Assembly: GCF_001405015.1 (NCBI RefSeq) | Contig: NZ_CYZX01000003.1 | Coordinates: 124,001-188,000, forward strand | DNA from: Clostridium disporicum | GTDB taxonomy: Bacteria; Bacillota; Clostridia; Clostridiales; Clostridiaceae | Direction of reading: 5' to 3' | Length of the DNA stretch: 64,000 bases | In this document: positions 17,687 through 26,141 of the stretch, one piece after another | How the letters are laid out: each line of letters begins with the position of its first letter | Numbering within the stretch: position 1 is the first letter of the stretch | Program-made: the position numbers and the translations under genes | Notes under the pieces: generated by a model | What the model was told of the DNA's origin: nothing | The model's database searches: none | What the model saw: only the letters and a program-made list of their open reading frames with translations

Positions 17687-19105
17687 TTATACAACTTCTA
17701 AATTTTCTATTCCTTCTCCACTTAAAACTAGAATATCTCCTTCTTTTATAATGCTAGCTCCCTTTGGAATTATAATCTCATCATTTCTTTTAATCATTAC
17801 TATAAGTATTTCATTTGGTATATCGGCATCCATAATAATTTTATTAACCCACTTACTTTCCTTAGTTATATTCAATTCTATTAACTTACTACTCATCTCT
17901 CCTGTATAATCATTAAATGTTTTTAAAACTGGACTACTGTTATCTACTAAATCAAGTTTTTTTGCTAACTTAGGTATTAATGTTCCTTGAATTGCTACTG
18001 AAAATAGTGCAACGAAAAATATTATATGAAATATGTCATTTTCTATTTTTACACCATAAGTCATTGCATATATAGCGAAAACTAATGACGCTGCTCCTCT
18101 TAGTCCTACCCATGATACAAATAATTTTTCCCTTGTTGAATATCCAAACGGCTTCAATATTAAAAATGTAGCTGCAGGTCTTGCAATAAATATTAAAAAT
18201 ATTGATATAGCTATAGAAATACCTATAACTTGTGGAAATTTTGATGGAAATGCCAATAAACCTAGCAAGAAAAATAATGCTATTTGCATTATCCATGATA
18301 CTCCATCAAAATAATAAAATAGATTCTTTTTATGTGGAATCTTACTATTACCAATTATTACTCCTGCTAAATATACACTTAAATATCCATTACCACCTAA
18401 CCATTCACTCACCGCATATGCAAGTATAGCTATAGCTGTTATAAATATGCTATCAAATCCCCTTATTTCAAAGTCAACATTTCTAAGTACAAAAACTGCA
18501 ATTTTAGCTAATATAACTCCAATTAAAACTCCAAATATTATTTGTTTAATTATAATTAAAATTATTCCATTTACTGCTCCACTACTCATTATAGTTAGAA
18601 TTGATATAGTAATCATATATGCTGTAGGGTCATTACTTCCACTTTCAACTTCTAACAACGATGCTAAAGACCCTTCTAAATTTAACTTTTGTGATCTCAA
18701 TATTGCAAAAACAGATGCTGCATCTGTAGATGATACTACTGCTCCAATAAGCAATCCTTCCAATATACTAACCTTTAAAATAAAGTATGCAAATGTACCT
18801 GTAAGTAGTGTGGTTATTATTACTCCTCCTGTAGACATCAAAAGAGCAGGCTTTAATGACGGTTTAGCAACCTTCCAATTAGTTCCAAACCCTCCATAGA
18901 ACATTATCAATACAAGAGCTATTGAACAAATCTCATTTGTTAAATTGTAATTTGCAAAATATATTCCTACAATGCCATCAGAGCCAAATAACATACCTAG
19001 CACTATAAAAATTAATAATATAGGCACACCAAATTTATATAAAACCTTACTAGTTGTTATAGAAATAAGTAAAACCAATCCACATATCATCAAGGTGTTC
19101 ATCAT
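17687..19105 (-). CDS. CvrA/NhaP2-type K+(Na+)/H+ antiporter with TrkA-C domain
   Basis: This 472-residue CPA1 antiporter has about 12-13 membrane spans followed by a cytoplasmic tail. The exchanger core contains EVESGSNDPTAYMI (about 155-168), the conserved ion-binding ND motif of the family, and VSWVGLRGAASLVFAIYA. The last 75 residues (KWVNKIIMDADIPNEILI to GDILVLSGEG) match a TrkA-C regulatory domain, as in NhaP2/CvrA K+/H+ antiporters. An ATG 6 nt upstream is possible, but the GGGGG ribosome site fits this one better. It would export K+ or Na+ under osmotic or alkaline stress. Confidence 0.9.
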   Translation of the reverse strand: MMNTLMICGLVLLISITTSKVLYKFGVPILLIFIVLGMLFGSDGIVGIYFANYNLTNEICSIALVLIMFYGGFGTNWKVAKPSLKPALLMSTGGVIITTLLTGTFAYFILKVSILEGLLIGAVVSSTDAASVFAILRSQKLNLEGSLASLLEVESGSNDPTAYMITISILTIMSSGAVNGIILIIIKQIIFGVLIGVILAKIAVFVLRNVDFEIRGFDSIFITAIAILAYAVSEWLGGNGYLSVYLAGVIIGNSKIPHKKNLFYYFDGVSWIMQIALFFLLGLLAFPSKFPQVIGISIAISIFLIFIARPAATFLILKPFGYSTREKLFVSWVGLRGAASLVFAIYAMTYGVKIENDIFHIIFFVALFSVAIQGTLIPKLAKKLDLVDNSSPVLKTFNDYTGEMSSKLIELNITKESKWVNKIIMDADIPNEILIVMIKRNDEIIIPKGASIIKEGDILVLSGEGIENLEVV

Positions 19106-19400
19106 AAGCATTCCCCCTATCCCTTTAATTTTTGCTTTTATAATATATAACTTCTATAACACATAATATGTGTAGAAACTTTTTCAAGTTACAATTCTAT
19201 CTTCTATATCACTTTTTTGATAATAAATTTTAAAATTCTTTAGTGTATTTTCAAAAATAAAAATAACCTCCTAGAACTTCTCATATTAAAATAAGATAAT
19301 CCTAAGAGGTGACTTACTACTTAAGTTACTTTTTTTGCAATCAATTTTTTGAATAATAATTTATCTATAAATTACCCAAAATATATAATAACTAGTATCA

Positions 19401-19419
19401 TCTGTGATTATATCACAGA
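19401..19419. promoter_or_regulatory. TGTGA-N5-TCACA palindrome, candidate Crp/Fnr-like operator
   Basis: TCTGTGAT (19401-19408) and ATCACAGA (19412-19419) form a perfect dyad around TAT. It resembles Crp/Fnr-family sites but has a 5-nt core spacing rather than 6 or 4. It lies 65-80 nt upstream of the first YeeE/YedE start, just downstream of a TATAAT (19384-19389), so binding would repress. No regulator gene is adjacent. Confidence 0.4.
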
Positions 19420-19483
19420 AAATACTCTCAATTCTGTATATACTTTTAAACAGTTATTAAATAAATGTCTAGTAGGAAAAAAT

Positions 19484-20068
19484 ATGAGTAAAAATAATTG
19501 GATAAAAGGCGCTTTAATATTAGGCTTTTCATTTTTCATAGCAATATTTTTAGTTAAACCAATAGGTGTATCTACTCAATTCTCAGTATTATCTGGAATC
19601 ATTCATAGTTCAATTGATAAAAATGTTATAGTAGAAGACCCATTAAGAGAATCTGGTTATAGTAGTGCAAATGCCTATTACGATAAAAACGATGGGAAAC
19701 TGGCAAAAGCTATAAAACATCCTTTAAATTATGACTTTATATTTGTTTTAGCTATTCCAGTTGGCGGTTATATAGGATATGAGTTATTAAAAAGAAGAAA
19801 GAAATCTGAAGCACTTGATACAAGCTCTAATTTGAAAGTATGCGAATTGGGAGATGATACAAGTTTTATTAAAAATTATGCTCCAAGCTTTATTGGAGGA
19901 TTCTTATTACTATATGGAGCTAGAATGGCAGATGGATGCACAAGTGGTCATATGATGAGTGGAATGATGCAAGGAAGTGTTAGTGGTTATGTGTTCGCTG
20001 CTTCTGTTTTTGCCACAGCAATACCATCCTCACTAATAGTAAAACATCTTAAGAATAAATCTAAGTAG
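19484..20068 (+). CDS. YeeE/YedE family protein, first half of a split transporter
   Basis: This membrane protein of 194 residues has about 4-5 spans. GARMADGCTSGHMMSGMMQGS carries the conserved Cys-containing motif of the YeeE/YedE (DUF395) family, whose members import thiosulfate or related sulfur compounds. An extra non-conserved external loop (SIDKNVIVEDPLRESG) precedes it. The frame extends to 19349, but the added 45 residues look unlike the family and contain the ribosome site. TAGGA lies 8 nt before the ATG at 19484. The next gene, 14 nt away, encodes the other half. Together they equal one full-length YeeE transporter. Confidence 0.85.
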   Translation: MSKNNWIKGALILGFSFFIAIFLVKPIGVSTQFSVLSGIIHSSIDKNVIVEDPLRESGYSSANAYYDKNDGKLAKAIKHPLNYDFIFVLAIPVGGYIGYELLKRRKKSEALDTSSNLKVCELGDDTSFIKNYAPSFIGGFLLLYGARMADGCTSGHMMSGMMQGSVSGYVFAASVFATAIPSSLIVKHLKNKSK

Positions 20069-20082
20069 GGAGGTTATTTAAA

Positions 20083-20640
20083 ATGAAAATATTATTAGCA
20101 ATATTACTTGGTGGTTTCTTTGGTTTTGCACTTGCATATGTAGGAGCTACTGGTTTTAAAAATATATTAAAAATGTTAAGACTTGAAGATTTATCTTTAG
20201 CCAAAATAATTTTATTTGCTATAGGTTTTTCTAGTGCTTTACTTTCACTGACAGCAATGTTAGGAATATTTGATGTATCACATTTATCTATTAAAACTAT
20301 GAATTTAGGAGTTATTATAGGTGGATTAATATTTGGTATTGCCTTTGGCTCTATAGGTACTTGTCCTGGTACATGTATTGGTTCTATAGGTAGCAAAGGA
20401 GTTAAAAAAGCAATTTCTGCTGTTATCGGAGGATTAGTTGGTGCATTTGCATTTACTATGTCCTATGGTCCACTAAAAAATATAGGATTATTTGATATGT
20501 TAAATCTAGGAAAGCTAACTCTATTTAATATATCTGATAAATATCCTTCAGTTTTTAATACTGGATATTTAGGTTTACTATTAGTAGGTATAATTTTTAT
20601 GATTGGAGCTTACTTACTACCAAAACATATTTTAAAATAA
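20083..20640 (+). CDS. YeeE/YedE family protein, second half of a split transporter
   Basis: This 185-residue membrane protein has about 4-5 spans. The family motif appears as GTCPGTCIGSIGSKG (about residues 88-103), supplying the second conserved-cysteine site; the first is on the neighbouring protein. AGGGAGG precedes the ATG. The two genes form a pair like PmpA/PmpB and are expected to assemble into a pseudo-symmetric sulfur-compound channel. No rhodanese or TusA gene is next to them, so the substrate is inferred from the family only. Confidence 0.88.
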   Translation: MKILLAILLGGFFGFALAYVGATGFKNILKMLRLEDLSLAKIILFAIGFSSALLSLTAMLGIFDVSHLSIKTMNLGVIIGGLIFGIAFGSIGTCPGTCIGSIGSKGVKKAISAVIGGLVGAFAFTMSYGPLKNIGLFDMLNLGKLTLFNISDKYPSVFNTGYLGLLLVGIIFMIGAYLLPKHILK

Positions 20641-20649
20641 ACTATATAA

Positions 20650-20700
20650 AAAGAAAAGCATCTTGAATTATACATTTGTATATTTAAGCATGCTTTTTCT
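20650..20700 (+). terminator. Terminator after the YeeE/YedE pair
   Basis: AGAAAAGCATCTTGAA pairs imperfectly with TTTAAGCATGCTTTTTCT, followed by T-rich sequence. It lies 10 nt beyond the stop codon. Confidence 0.65.
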
Positions 20701-20720
20701 TTAATTACTTATATATCGCT

Positions 20721-22121
20721 CTATCTTATTCTTTCTAAGATCTCTTTACATACTCTCTCTCCGCTTTCAACTGCTCCATTCATATATCCTTGATAATATA
20801 TAGAGGTTTGATCACCTGCAAAAAAGCAATTACCTTCACTTTCACCTTCTACTCCTGCAAATTTTGTATATTGTCCTAACTTATAATACGGATATGACCC
20901 TAATGTCCAACGATTACCAGTCCAATAATCTAATATGGCTTTTCCATTCCATTTAGCATTACGCCTTGGTATAACTCTATCTAATCTATTAATAAACGTT
21001 TCTACATATTGTTTTATATACTCTTGATTATTATAAGAAGCACCAATTTTTCCTCCTGTATTATTAACAAGTATCCCCTTAGTTCCTAACTGTCCACAAC
21101 TTCCCTCCCTTGTAACTTGATATCCAATATTACAATAAGTAGTACCGTTATTATTAACTCTTCTCCAATATCTGCTTGTAAACTGTACATTTAATTTTGT
21201 ATTAGTTCCCATGGCCAGTTCATCTATAGCCTGTTTTTTCAATTCACTAAAACCAGCTTTATCATAGTTAACGCTGAGCTTAAGAACACTAAAAGGAATA
21301 GCTAAAACCACTATATCTGCAAGCACACTTGCTACCTTACACGCACTTTGAAATACTAATTTGTATTTATCATATTTCACCTTCGATATAGATAAAAGTT
21401 GCGTCTTAAATTTAACAGTTCCTTTCGGGAGTGCCCTATATAATCTTCCTGGGAGCTGATCATTTCCCCCTTTAATATGATACATTCTATCAGAACTACC
21501 AAATATATTAAAAGCATTTTCTTCTCCTGAACCAAGTAATCTTACTATATTAAGAGCACTTTGAGTATTAGTTTCTGCTCCATACTCCACTGAATATGCT
21601 ACATCTAATAGCCTTCCTAAATTAGAATTAACACCCTCTGGAATGATTTGATTAATCCACTGCCTAACAGATATATTATCTAATTCATATCCTCTATTTG
21701 TATATTTATTATAAAGTGTTGGAAATTTTACATCTTCATAATCTTTTCTAACTCTGGGATAAACACTTAGCCAATCTTTACTTGCTTCATCATAAGAATA
21801 TGGTTGTCCATTAAAAAAATAAAAAGGCTTGTTTTCTTTCTTATCGATATCAATAAGATTTTCCAACTTTAAGCCTATCTCTTTAGCCAACTCTTTAATT
21901 TCATTATGTTCAGAATCTATTAGTTCTCCTCCATGCTCAGCAATTTGATTATCTAAAAAGTAGTTCCTTATACTAAAACATCTTCCTCCTACTCTTTCAG
22001 ATGCTTCAAATACCTTGCACTTTATTCCAGATTTAAATAACCTATATGCACAGGTCAATCCGGCAAGTCCTGCCCCTACAATAACAATTTTAGGTTTCTC
22101 TTTCTTATGATCTCCCTCCAT
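20721..22121 (-). CDS. Flavin monoamine oxidase family protein
   Basis: This 466-residue enzyme has an FAD-binding Rossmann motif VGAGLAG (15-21), the acidic ribose ligand in VFEASERVGGR (37-47), and a C-terminal FFAGDQTSIYYQGYMNGAVESG that closes the FAD site. It belongs to the amine oxidase / L-amino-acid oxidase / polyamine oxidase superfamily. Substrate amine or amino acid is unknown. There is no signal peptide, so it is cytosolic. Such oxidases usually need O2, so in an anaerobe it may use another acceptor. It is a single gene. Confidence 0.88.
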   Translation of the reverse strand: MEGDHKKEKPKIVIVGAGLAGLTCAYRLFKSGIKCKVFEASERVGGRCFSIRNYFLDNQIAEHGGELIDSEHNEIKELAKEIGLKLENLIDIDKKENKPFYFFNGQPYSYDEASKDWLSVYPRVRKDYEDVKFPTLYNKYTNRGYELDNISVRQWINQIIPEGVNSNLGRLLDVAYSVEYGAETNTQSALNIVRLLGSGEENAFNIFGSSDRMYHIKGGNDQLPGRLYRALPKGTVKFKTQLLSISKVKYDKYKLVFQSACKVASVLADIVVLAIPFSVLKLSVNYDKAGFSELKKQAIDELAMGTNTKLNVQFTSRYWRRVNNNGTTYCNIGYQVTREGSCGQLGTKGILVNNTGGKIGASYNNQEYIKQYVETFINRLDRVIPRRNAKWNGKAILDYWTGNRWTLGSYPYYKLGQYTKFAGVEGESEGNCFFAGDQTSIYYQGYMNGAVESGERVCKEILERIR

Positions 22122-22196
22122 CTATTCACCACCAATAAAATCCTTATCCTAATATTATATGAAATAAAGTTTATTTTGTTTATCGTTATTAAAAAA

Positions 22197-22232
22197 ATAA
22201 TAGACGTAAGTTTATAAAACTTATGTCTATTA
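22197..22232 (-). terminator. Terminator after the alcohol dehydrogenase gene
   Basis: AATAGACGTAAGTTT pairs with AAACTTATGTCTATT with one G-U pair, and the minus strand continues with TTTTTTT. It is a textbook rho-independent terminator 16 nt after the stop codon. Confidence 0.85.
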
Positions 22233-22247
22233 TCCAATTCTTAATTA

Positions 22248-23408
22248 TTATAAACACATACCAAAAATCTTATAAACATCTTCTTGGTCTAAAGGTACAT
22301 AAGCATATTGTAAATTTCCATGCTTAACTGCTGCAGCAGCCATTTCTTTAAATTTTGAATCATCAATTCCAACTTCTCTTAAAGTCATTGGAATACCACA
22401 TTCCTTAAAGAAATTTTCTGTTGCATCTATTGCTTCATTAGCAAGAGCAAATTTATCTTCATTGTAAGGTAAATGCCATACATTTATTGCATAATCTACA
22501 AACTTATCAACAGTTTCATCATTTAATATATATCTCATCCAACTTGGTGTTAATATTGCAAGTCCTACACCGTGAGTTATATCATAATGAGCACTTAATT
22601 CATGCTCCATTGGATGACAACTCCATGCTCCAACTTTCCCGCTTCCAGTAAGTCCATTTAATGCCATAGAACTAGCCCACATTAAGTTTGCTCTAGCTTC
22701 GTAATTTGTTGGGTCTTTTAAAGCAATAGGACAATATTTTATGCAAGTCTCTAGTAATCCTTCTGACATCTTATCTTGAACATAAGCATCTTTAGTCTTC
22801 TTAAAATAATTTTCAAATACATGAGACATAATATCTGCTGTACCTGCTGCTGTTTGAATTGCAGGTAAAGTATATAAATATTCTGGGTCTAATATTGAAG
22901 TTTTAGGAGCCATACAGATTGCACCTGTTCCTAATTTCTCATTAGTATCCATCTTTGAAATAACTGCTCCCTTATTCATTTCTGAACCAGTTGCTGCTAA
23001 TGTTAAAACTGTTACTATAGGTAGTGCATTTGTTATCTTTGATGAATCAAGAACTATGTCCCAAGTATCTCCTTCATAGTAATATCCAGCAGCTACTACC
23101 TTTGAACAATCTATAGTGCTACCTCCCCCTACAGCTAAAATAACATCTATATTATTTTCTCTACAAAGGTCTATACCTCTTCTTACAGTTTCAATTCTTG
23201 GATTTGGTTCGATACCACTTAATTCAACTATGTTAAAATCCTTTAATAATTCTTGAACCTTATCATATATACCATTCTTCTTTATGCTTCCTCCACCATA
23301 AGCAAGTAATACATTTCTACCATATCTTTTTAAAACTTCCGGTAGATTAGATATTTGTCCTTTCCCAAATAGCATCTCTGTTGGAGCGCCAAATCTAAAA
23401 TTATCCAT
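22248..23408 (-). CDS. bdh: Iron-containing alcohol dehydrogenase (butanol dehydrogenase type)
   Basis: This enzyme of 386 residues reduces aldehydes such as butyraldehyde to alcohols with NAD(P)H. The nucleotide motif is AVGGGSTID, and TADIMSHVFENY supplies the Asp and first His for iron. The segment HPMEHELSAHYDITHGVGLAIL supplies the remaining His ligands. The frame extends 24 nt further to a GTG, but GGAGGA lies 7 nt before the ATG at 23408. It is a single gene with its own terminator. It most likely works in solventogenic or redox-balancing fermentation. Confidence 0.92.
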   Translation of the reverse strand: MDNFRFGAPTEMLFGKGQISNLPEVLKRYGRNVLLAYGGGSIKKNGIYDKVQELLKDFNIVELSGIEPNPRIETVRRGIDLCRENNIDVILAVGGGSTIDCSKVVAAGYYYEGDTWDIVLDSSKITNALPIVTVLTLAATGSEMNKGAVISKMDTNEKLGTGAICMAPKTSILDPEYLYTLPAIQTAAGTADIMSHVFENYFKKTKDAYVQDKMSEGLLETCIKYCPIALKDPTNYEARANLMWASSMALNGLTGSGKVGAWSCHPMEHELSAHYDITHGVGLAILTPSWMRYILNDETVDKFVDYAINVWHLPYNEDKFALANEAIDATENFFKECGIPMTLREVGIDDSKFKEMAAAAVKHGNLQYAYVPLDQEDVYKIFGMCL

Positions 23409-23610
23409 TTTTATTCCTCCTGTAATATTCACTAAACTTATTATTTTGCTTTGTCTAAGTTTTTACTCATATTTAATTAAATACGTATTTATATTCCTTG
23501 CTTAAACAACATCATGATATCTAATTTTTCTATTTTAATTCCATTATAAGGGTTATACTTAACTATAAGTCAATACTTTTATAAATTTTCCTAAATTTAC
23601 TCAATAAAAA

Positions 23611-23647
23611 ATAATGCAATTATCTTTTATTAAAATAATTGCATTAT
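23611..23647 (-). terminator. Terminator after the MATE gene
   Basis: Perfect 13-bp arms ATAATGCAATTAT (23611-23623) and ATAATTGCATTAT (23635-23647) are followed on the minus strand by TTTTTTATTG. It sits 20 nt downstream of the stop codon. Confidence 0.8.
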
Positions 23648-23669
23648 CTAATCTACTTACTATATTTTA

Positions 23670-25007
23670 TTAACTCTCATACATTAAAGTTAATTTTCTA
23701 TTTGATTTTCTTATATACCTAAATGCTACAACTACTGTAAATACCTCACTAAAAGGTACTGTTAGCCATATTCCAACATCTCCAAAAATCATAGGAAGTA
23801 ATACTATAAATATTACTATTAATATAGCGCCTCTTAAAGCTGATATAATAGCAGAAGTTTTTGCATCTTCTATAGCAGTAAAATATGCTGACGATAAAAT
23901 ATTTAATCCATTTACTATAAACGCTATAGAGTAAACTCTAGTTGCTTCTACCGTTAAGCTAACTAAAGAATCATCACCTTCTGTAAACATAGCAATAAGT
24001 GTTTCTCCTCCAAATGCCATAAGTATAGTACTTAATACACCTATTATAGAAATAGTTATAACTGAAATCTTCATTAATTTTTGTATACGGTCTTTGTTTT
24101 TAGCACCATGGTTAAAACTTATAATAGGACTTATCCCATTACATATACCTGAAAATACAGCTGTTACTAATGAAGATATATAAAGTATTATCGAGAAAGC
24201 TGAAACTCCCATTTCTCCTATTTTTATCATTAACACAATATTAAAAATATAATTTGAAAAAGCTACAGCAAACTGAGTTATTCCCTCGGAAGAACCGTTA
24301 TAAAATATCTTTATTACCTTCTTTATATCAAAGCTAGTTTTAACAAACTTAAGTATTGAATCTTTCCTTAAATATTGAACTAAAGAAAATATAAATCCTA
24401 TTGTAAAAGCAAGTCCTGATGCAACTCCGGCACCTGCTAATCCCCATCCAAATTTCACTATAAATATATAATCTAATACTATATTAAGAGCCGCTCCAAT
24501 TATATCTGCTACCATAGCATGATTTGGCTTTCCCATTACCCTTAAGTTTGCACTTAAATAAGAACTCCCTACAAACGTTGCTAGAAATAAGCATAGAGCT
24601 CTTAAATACTCAATAACTAATGGCATAAGCTCCTCACTTGAACCTAATATTCTAGCAATAGTAGGTGTAAATGCCAAAGTAAACACAGATAAAGCTAAAG
24701 TTATAGCTGTAAGTATATAAAATGCTAAACTAAAACTCCTTCTTGCTTCTTCTTTATCTCCTCTTCCTAAATCTATACTTGTTATAGTTCCTCCACCTAT
24801 TGCGACCATAGTTCCAAGTGCCATTGCAACTCCAAAGAAAGGCATAGCTAAATTTACTGCCGAAAGTCCAGCAGCTCCAACTACATTACCTACAAATATC
24901 CCATCTATCACTATATAAAGTGAAAACACTATCATCGCAATTACTGAAGGAATTGAATACTTAACAAACAATTTTCCTATTGACTCTTTTCCTAATGTTA
25001 AATCCAT
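23670..25007 (-). CDS. MATE family efflux transporter
   Basis: This 445-residue, 12-span exporter uses H+ or Na+ gradients to expel cationic drugs and toxins. The two-fold repeat is visible, with the conserved GICNGISPIISFNHGAKN in the second half and a matching VAIGGGTITSIDLGRGDKEEA in the first. GGAGGAG lies upstream of the ATG. The promoter in front of it is of the MerR-activated type and the adjacent gene encodes a drug-sensing MerR protein. It is therefore probably an inducible multidrug pump, similar in logic to BmrR with Bmr. Confidence 0.92.
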   Translation of the reverse strand: MDLTLGKESIGKLFVKYSIPSVIAMIVFSLYIVIDGIFVGNVVGAAGLSAVNLAMPFFGVAMALGTMVAIGGGTITSIDLGRGDKEEARRSFSLAFYILTAITLALSVFTLAFTPTIARILGSSEELMPLVIEYLRALCLFLATFVGSSYLSANLRVMGKPNHAMVADIIGAALNIVLDYIFIVKFGWGLAGAGVASGLAFTIGFIFSLVQYLRKDSILKFVKTSFDIKKVIKIFYNGSSEGITQFAVAFSNYIFNIVLMIKIGEMGVSAFSIILYISSLVTAVFSGICNGISPIISFNHGAKNKDRIQKLMKISVITISIIGVLSTILMAFGGETLIAMFTEGDDSLVSLTVEATRVYSIAFIVNGLNILSSAYFTAIEDAKTSAIISALRGAILIVIFIVLLPMIFGDVGIWLTVPFSEVFTVVVAFRYIRKSNRKLTLMYES

Positions 25008-25028
25008 ACAACCACTCCTCCATAAAAG

Positions 25029-25059
25029 ATAATAAGGTATAGTGTAACACTATAGTCAA
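25029..25059 (-). promoter_or_regulatory. MerR-type promoter with 19-bp spacer in front of the MATE gene
   Basis: On the minus strand, TTGACT (25054-25059) is 19 bp from TATTAT (25029-25034). The spacer holds the perfect dyad TATAGTG-TAA-CACTATA (25038-25054). The MerR gene just upstream encodes the likely activator. Confidence 0.8.
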
Positions 25060-25112
25060 CTTATTTTTATCTTTAATTTATAGGATATGACTATATAGAA
25101 ATTTAGTTGTTT

Positions 25113-25937
25113 TTATATCTTTACTTTTATTGATATCTTAATTAAATATTCATCATATCCCGAAACCGACAATTCATCTAAAAGTACATCTTCATAAAAA
25201 TAACCTTCAAGCTCTAAATTGTTATCCTTAACGAATTTAAGTATTCTCTCATAGCTTTGATCTATGGTATAAAAACCTTTATTATGATATGCAATTAAAT
25301 ATAATCCTGCTTCTTTCTTATATAGCTTTATATTTTCATTTCCTTCATAAATTCGTGTATAGAAATAATCATAATTTTCATACATACCTTTTTTTATATT
25401 TTCTAAATGTATCATTTCTCCCATACTATGTGGACTATATATTTCATTTTTATCACAATATTTAACATGATTAGCTATCGCCTTTGCAAGACTCTTTTCA
25501 TTTGTTACATTACAACATTCCGTTAAAACTAATAATTCTTCTTCACATCTTTCAATAGAAATTTTATTTGTATCTATATTAAAGATATCTTTTGTTATAG
25601 AAAGCTTTCCCTCTATTACTTTCTTCATTTTAATCAAAGAATTAATTTTTTCATCTATTATATTCTTCTCCTTTTCAAGAAGAGAAATAAGTTCCTTTGG
25701 ACTTCTTTTATCCAAATATGATTTTATATCTTTTAACGACATATCAAGTTCTTTTAAAGTAGATATAACATAAAATACTTCGATTTGAAAAACAGAATAA
25801 TATCTATAATCATTATCTAGTTTTATTTCTGGAGAAAATATTCCTATCTTATCATAATAAAATAACGTATGCTTAGTAACACCTACAAGCTTTGCAAACT
25901 CACCGGTAGTAAAATAATTTTGTTTATTTTTATTCAT
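25113..25937 (-). CDS. MerR family regulator with C-terminal effector-binding domain
   Basis: This 274-residue activator has the MerR DNA-binding domain (YFTTGEFAKLVGVTKHTLFYYDKIG, about 8-75), a long coiled dimer helix (80-120) and a C-terminal domain of about 150 residues. That domain resembles the GyrI-like ligand-binding fold of BmrR, with a YEDVLLDELSVSGYDEYLIKISIKV tail. The gene lies upstream of the MATE gene in the same direction, separated by the MerR-type promoter. It probably binds the drugs that the pump expels. Confidence 0.88.
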   Translation of the reverse strand: MNKNKQNYFTTGEFAKLVGVTKHTLFYYDKIGIFSPEIKLDNDYRYYSVFQIEVFYVISTLKELDMSLKDIKSYLDKRSPKELISLLEKEKNIIDEKINSLIKMKKVIEGKLSITKDIFNIDTNKISIERCEEELLVLTECCNVTNEKSLAKAIANHVKYCDKNEIYSPHSMGEMIHLENIKKGMYENYDYFYTRIYEGNENIKLYKKEAGLYLIAYHNKGFYTIDQSYERILKFVKDNNLELEGYFYEDVLLDELSVSGYDEYLIKISIKVKI

Positions 25938-26082
25938 ATTTAAAGCACCTCAATAAATAAATTATACTTTTACACATTTAATTACACAATAAATCTCACA
26001 TTCTACATATTATATATTATCTTAATTTCCTTATAGAAGTTATTTTACATATGCACAAAAATTATATTATTTATAAAAAAAG

Positions 26083-26126
26083 AAGAGTAATTTCTTTATG
26101 GTTTTTACCATTTAGAAATTACTCTT
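26083..26126 (-). terminator. Terminator after the tandem FMN-binding lipoprotein gene
   Basis: Perfect 13-bp arms AAGAGTAATTTCT (26083-26095) and AGAAATTACTCTT (26114-26126) are followed on the minus strand by TTTTTTTATAA. It lies about 15 nt beyond the stop codon. Confidence 0.85.
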
Positions 26127-26141
26127 TACATTTACTCTATA

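Noticed and set aside
18447..18899. 150-codon plus-strand frame inside the antiporter gene
   Set aside because: It mirrors the hydrophobic codons of the minus-strand membrane protein and has no recognisable domain.
19349..19483. N-terminal extension of the first YeeE/YedE protein
   Set aside because: It is not family-like, overlaps the dyad and promoter region, and a good ribosome site precedes the ATG at 19484.
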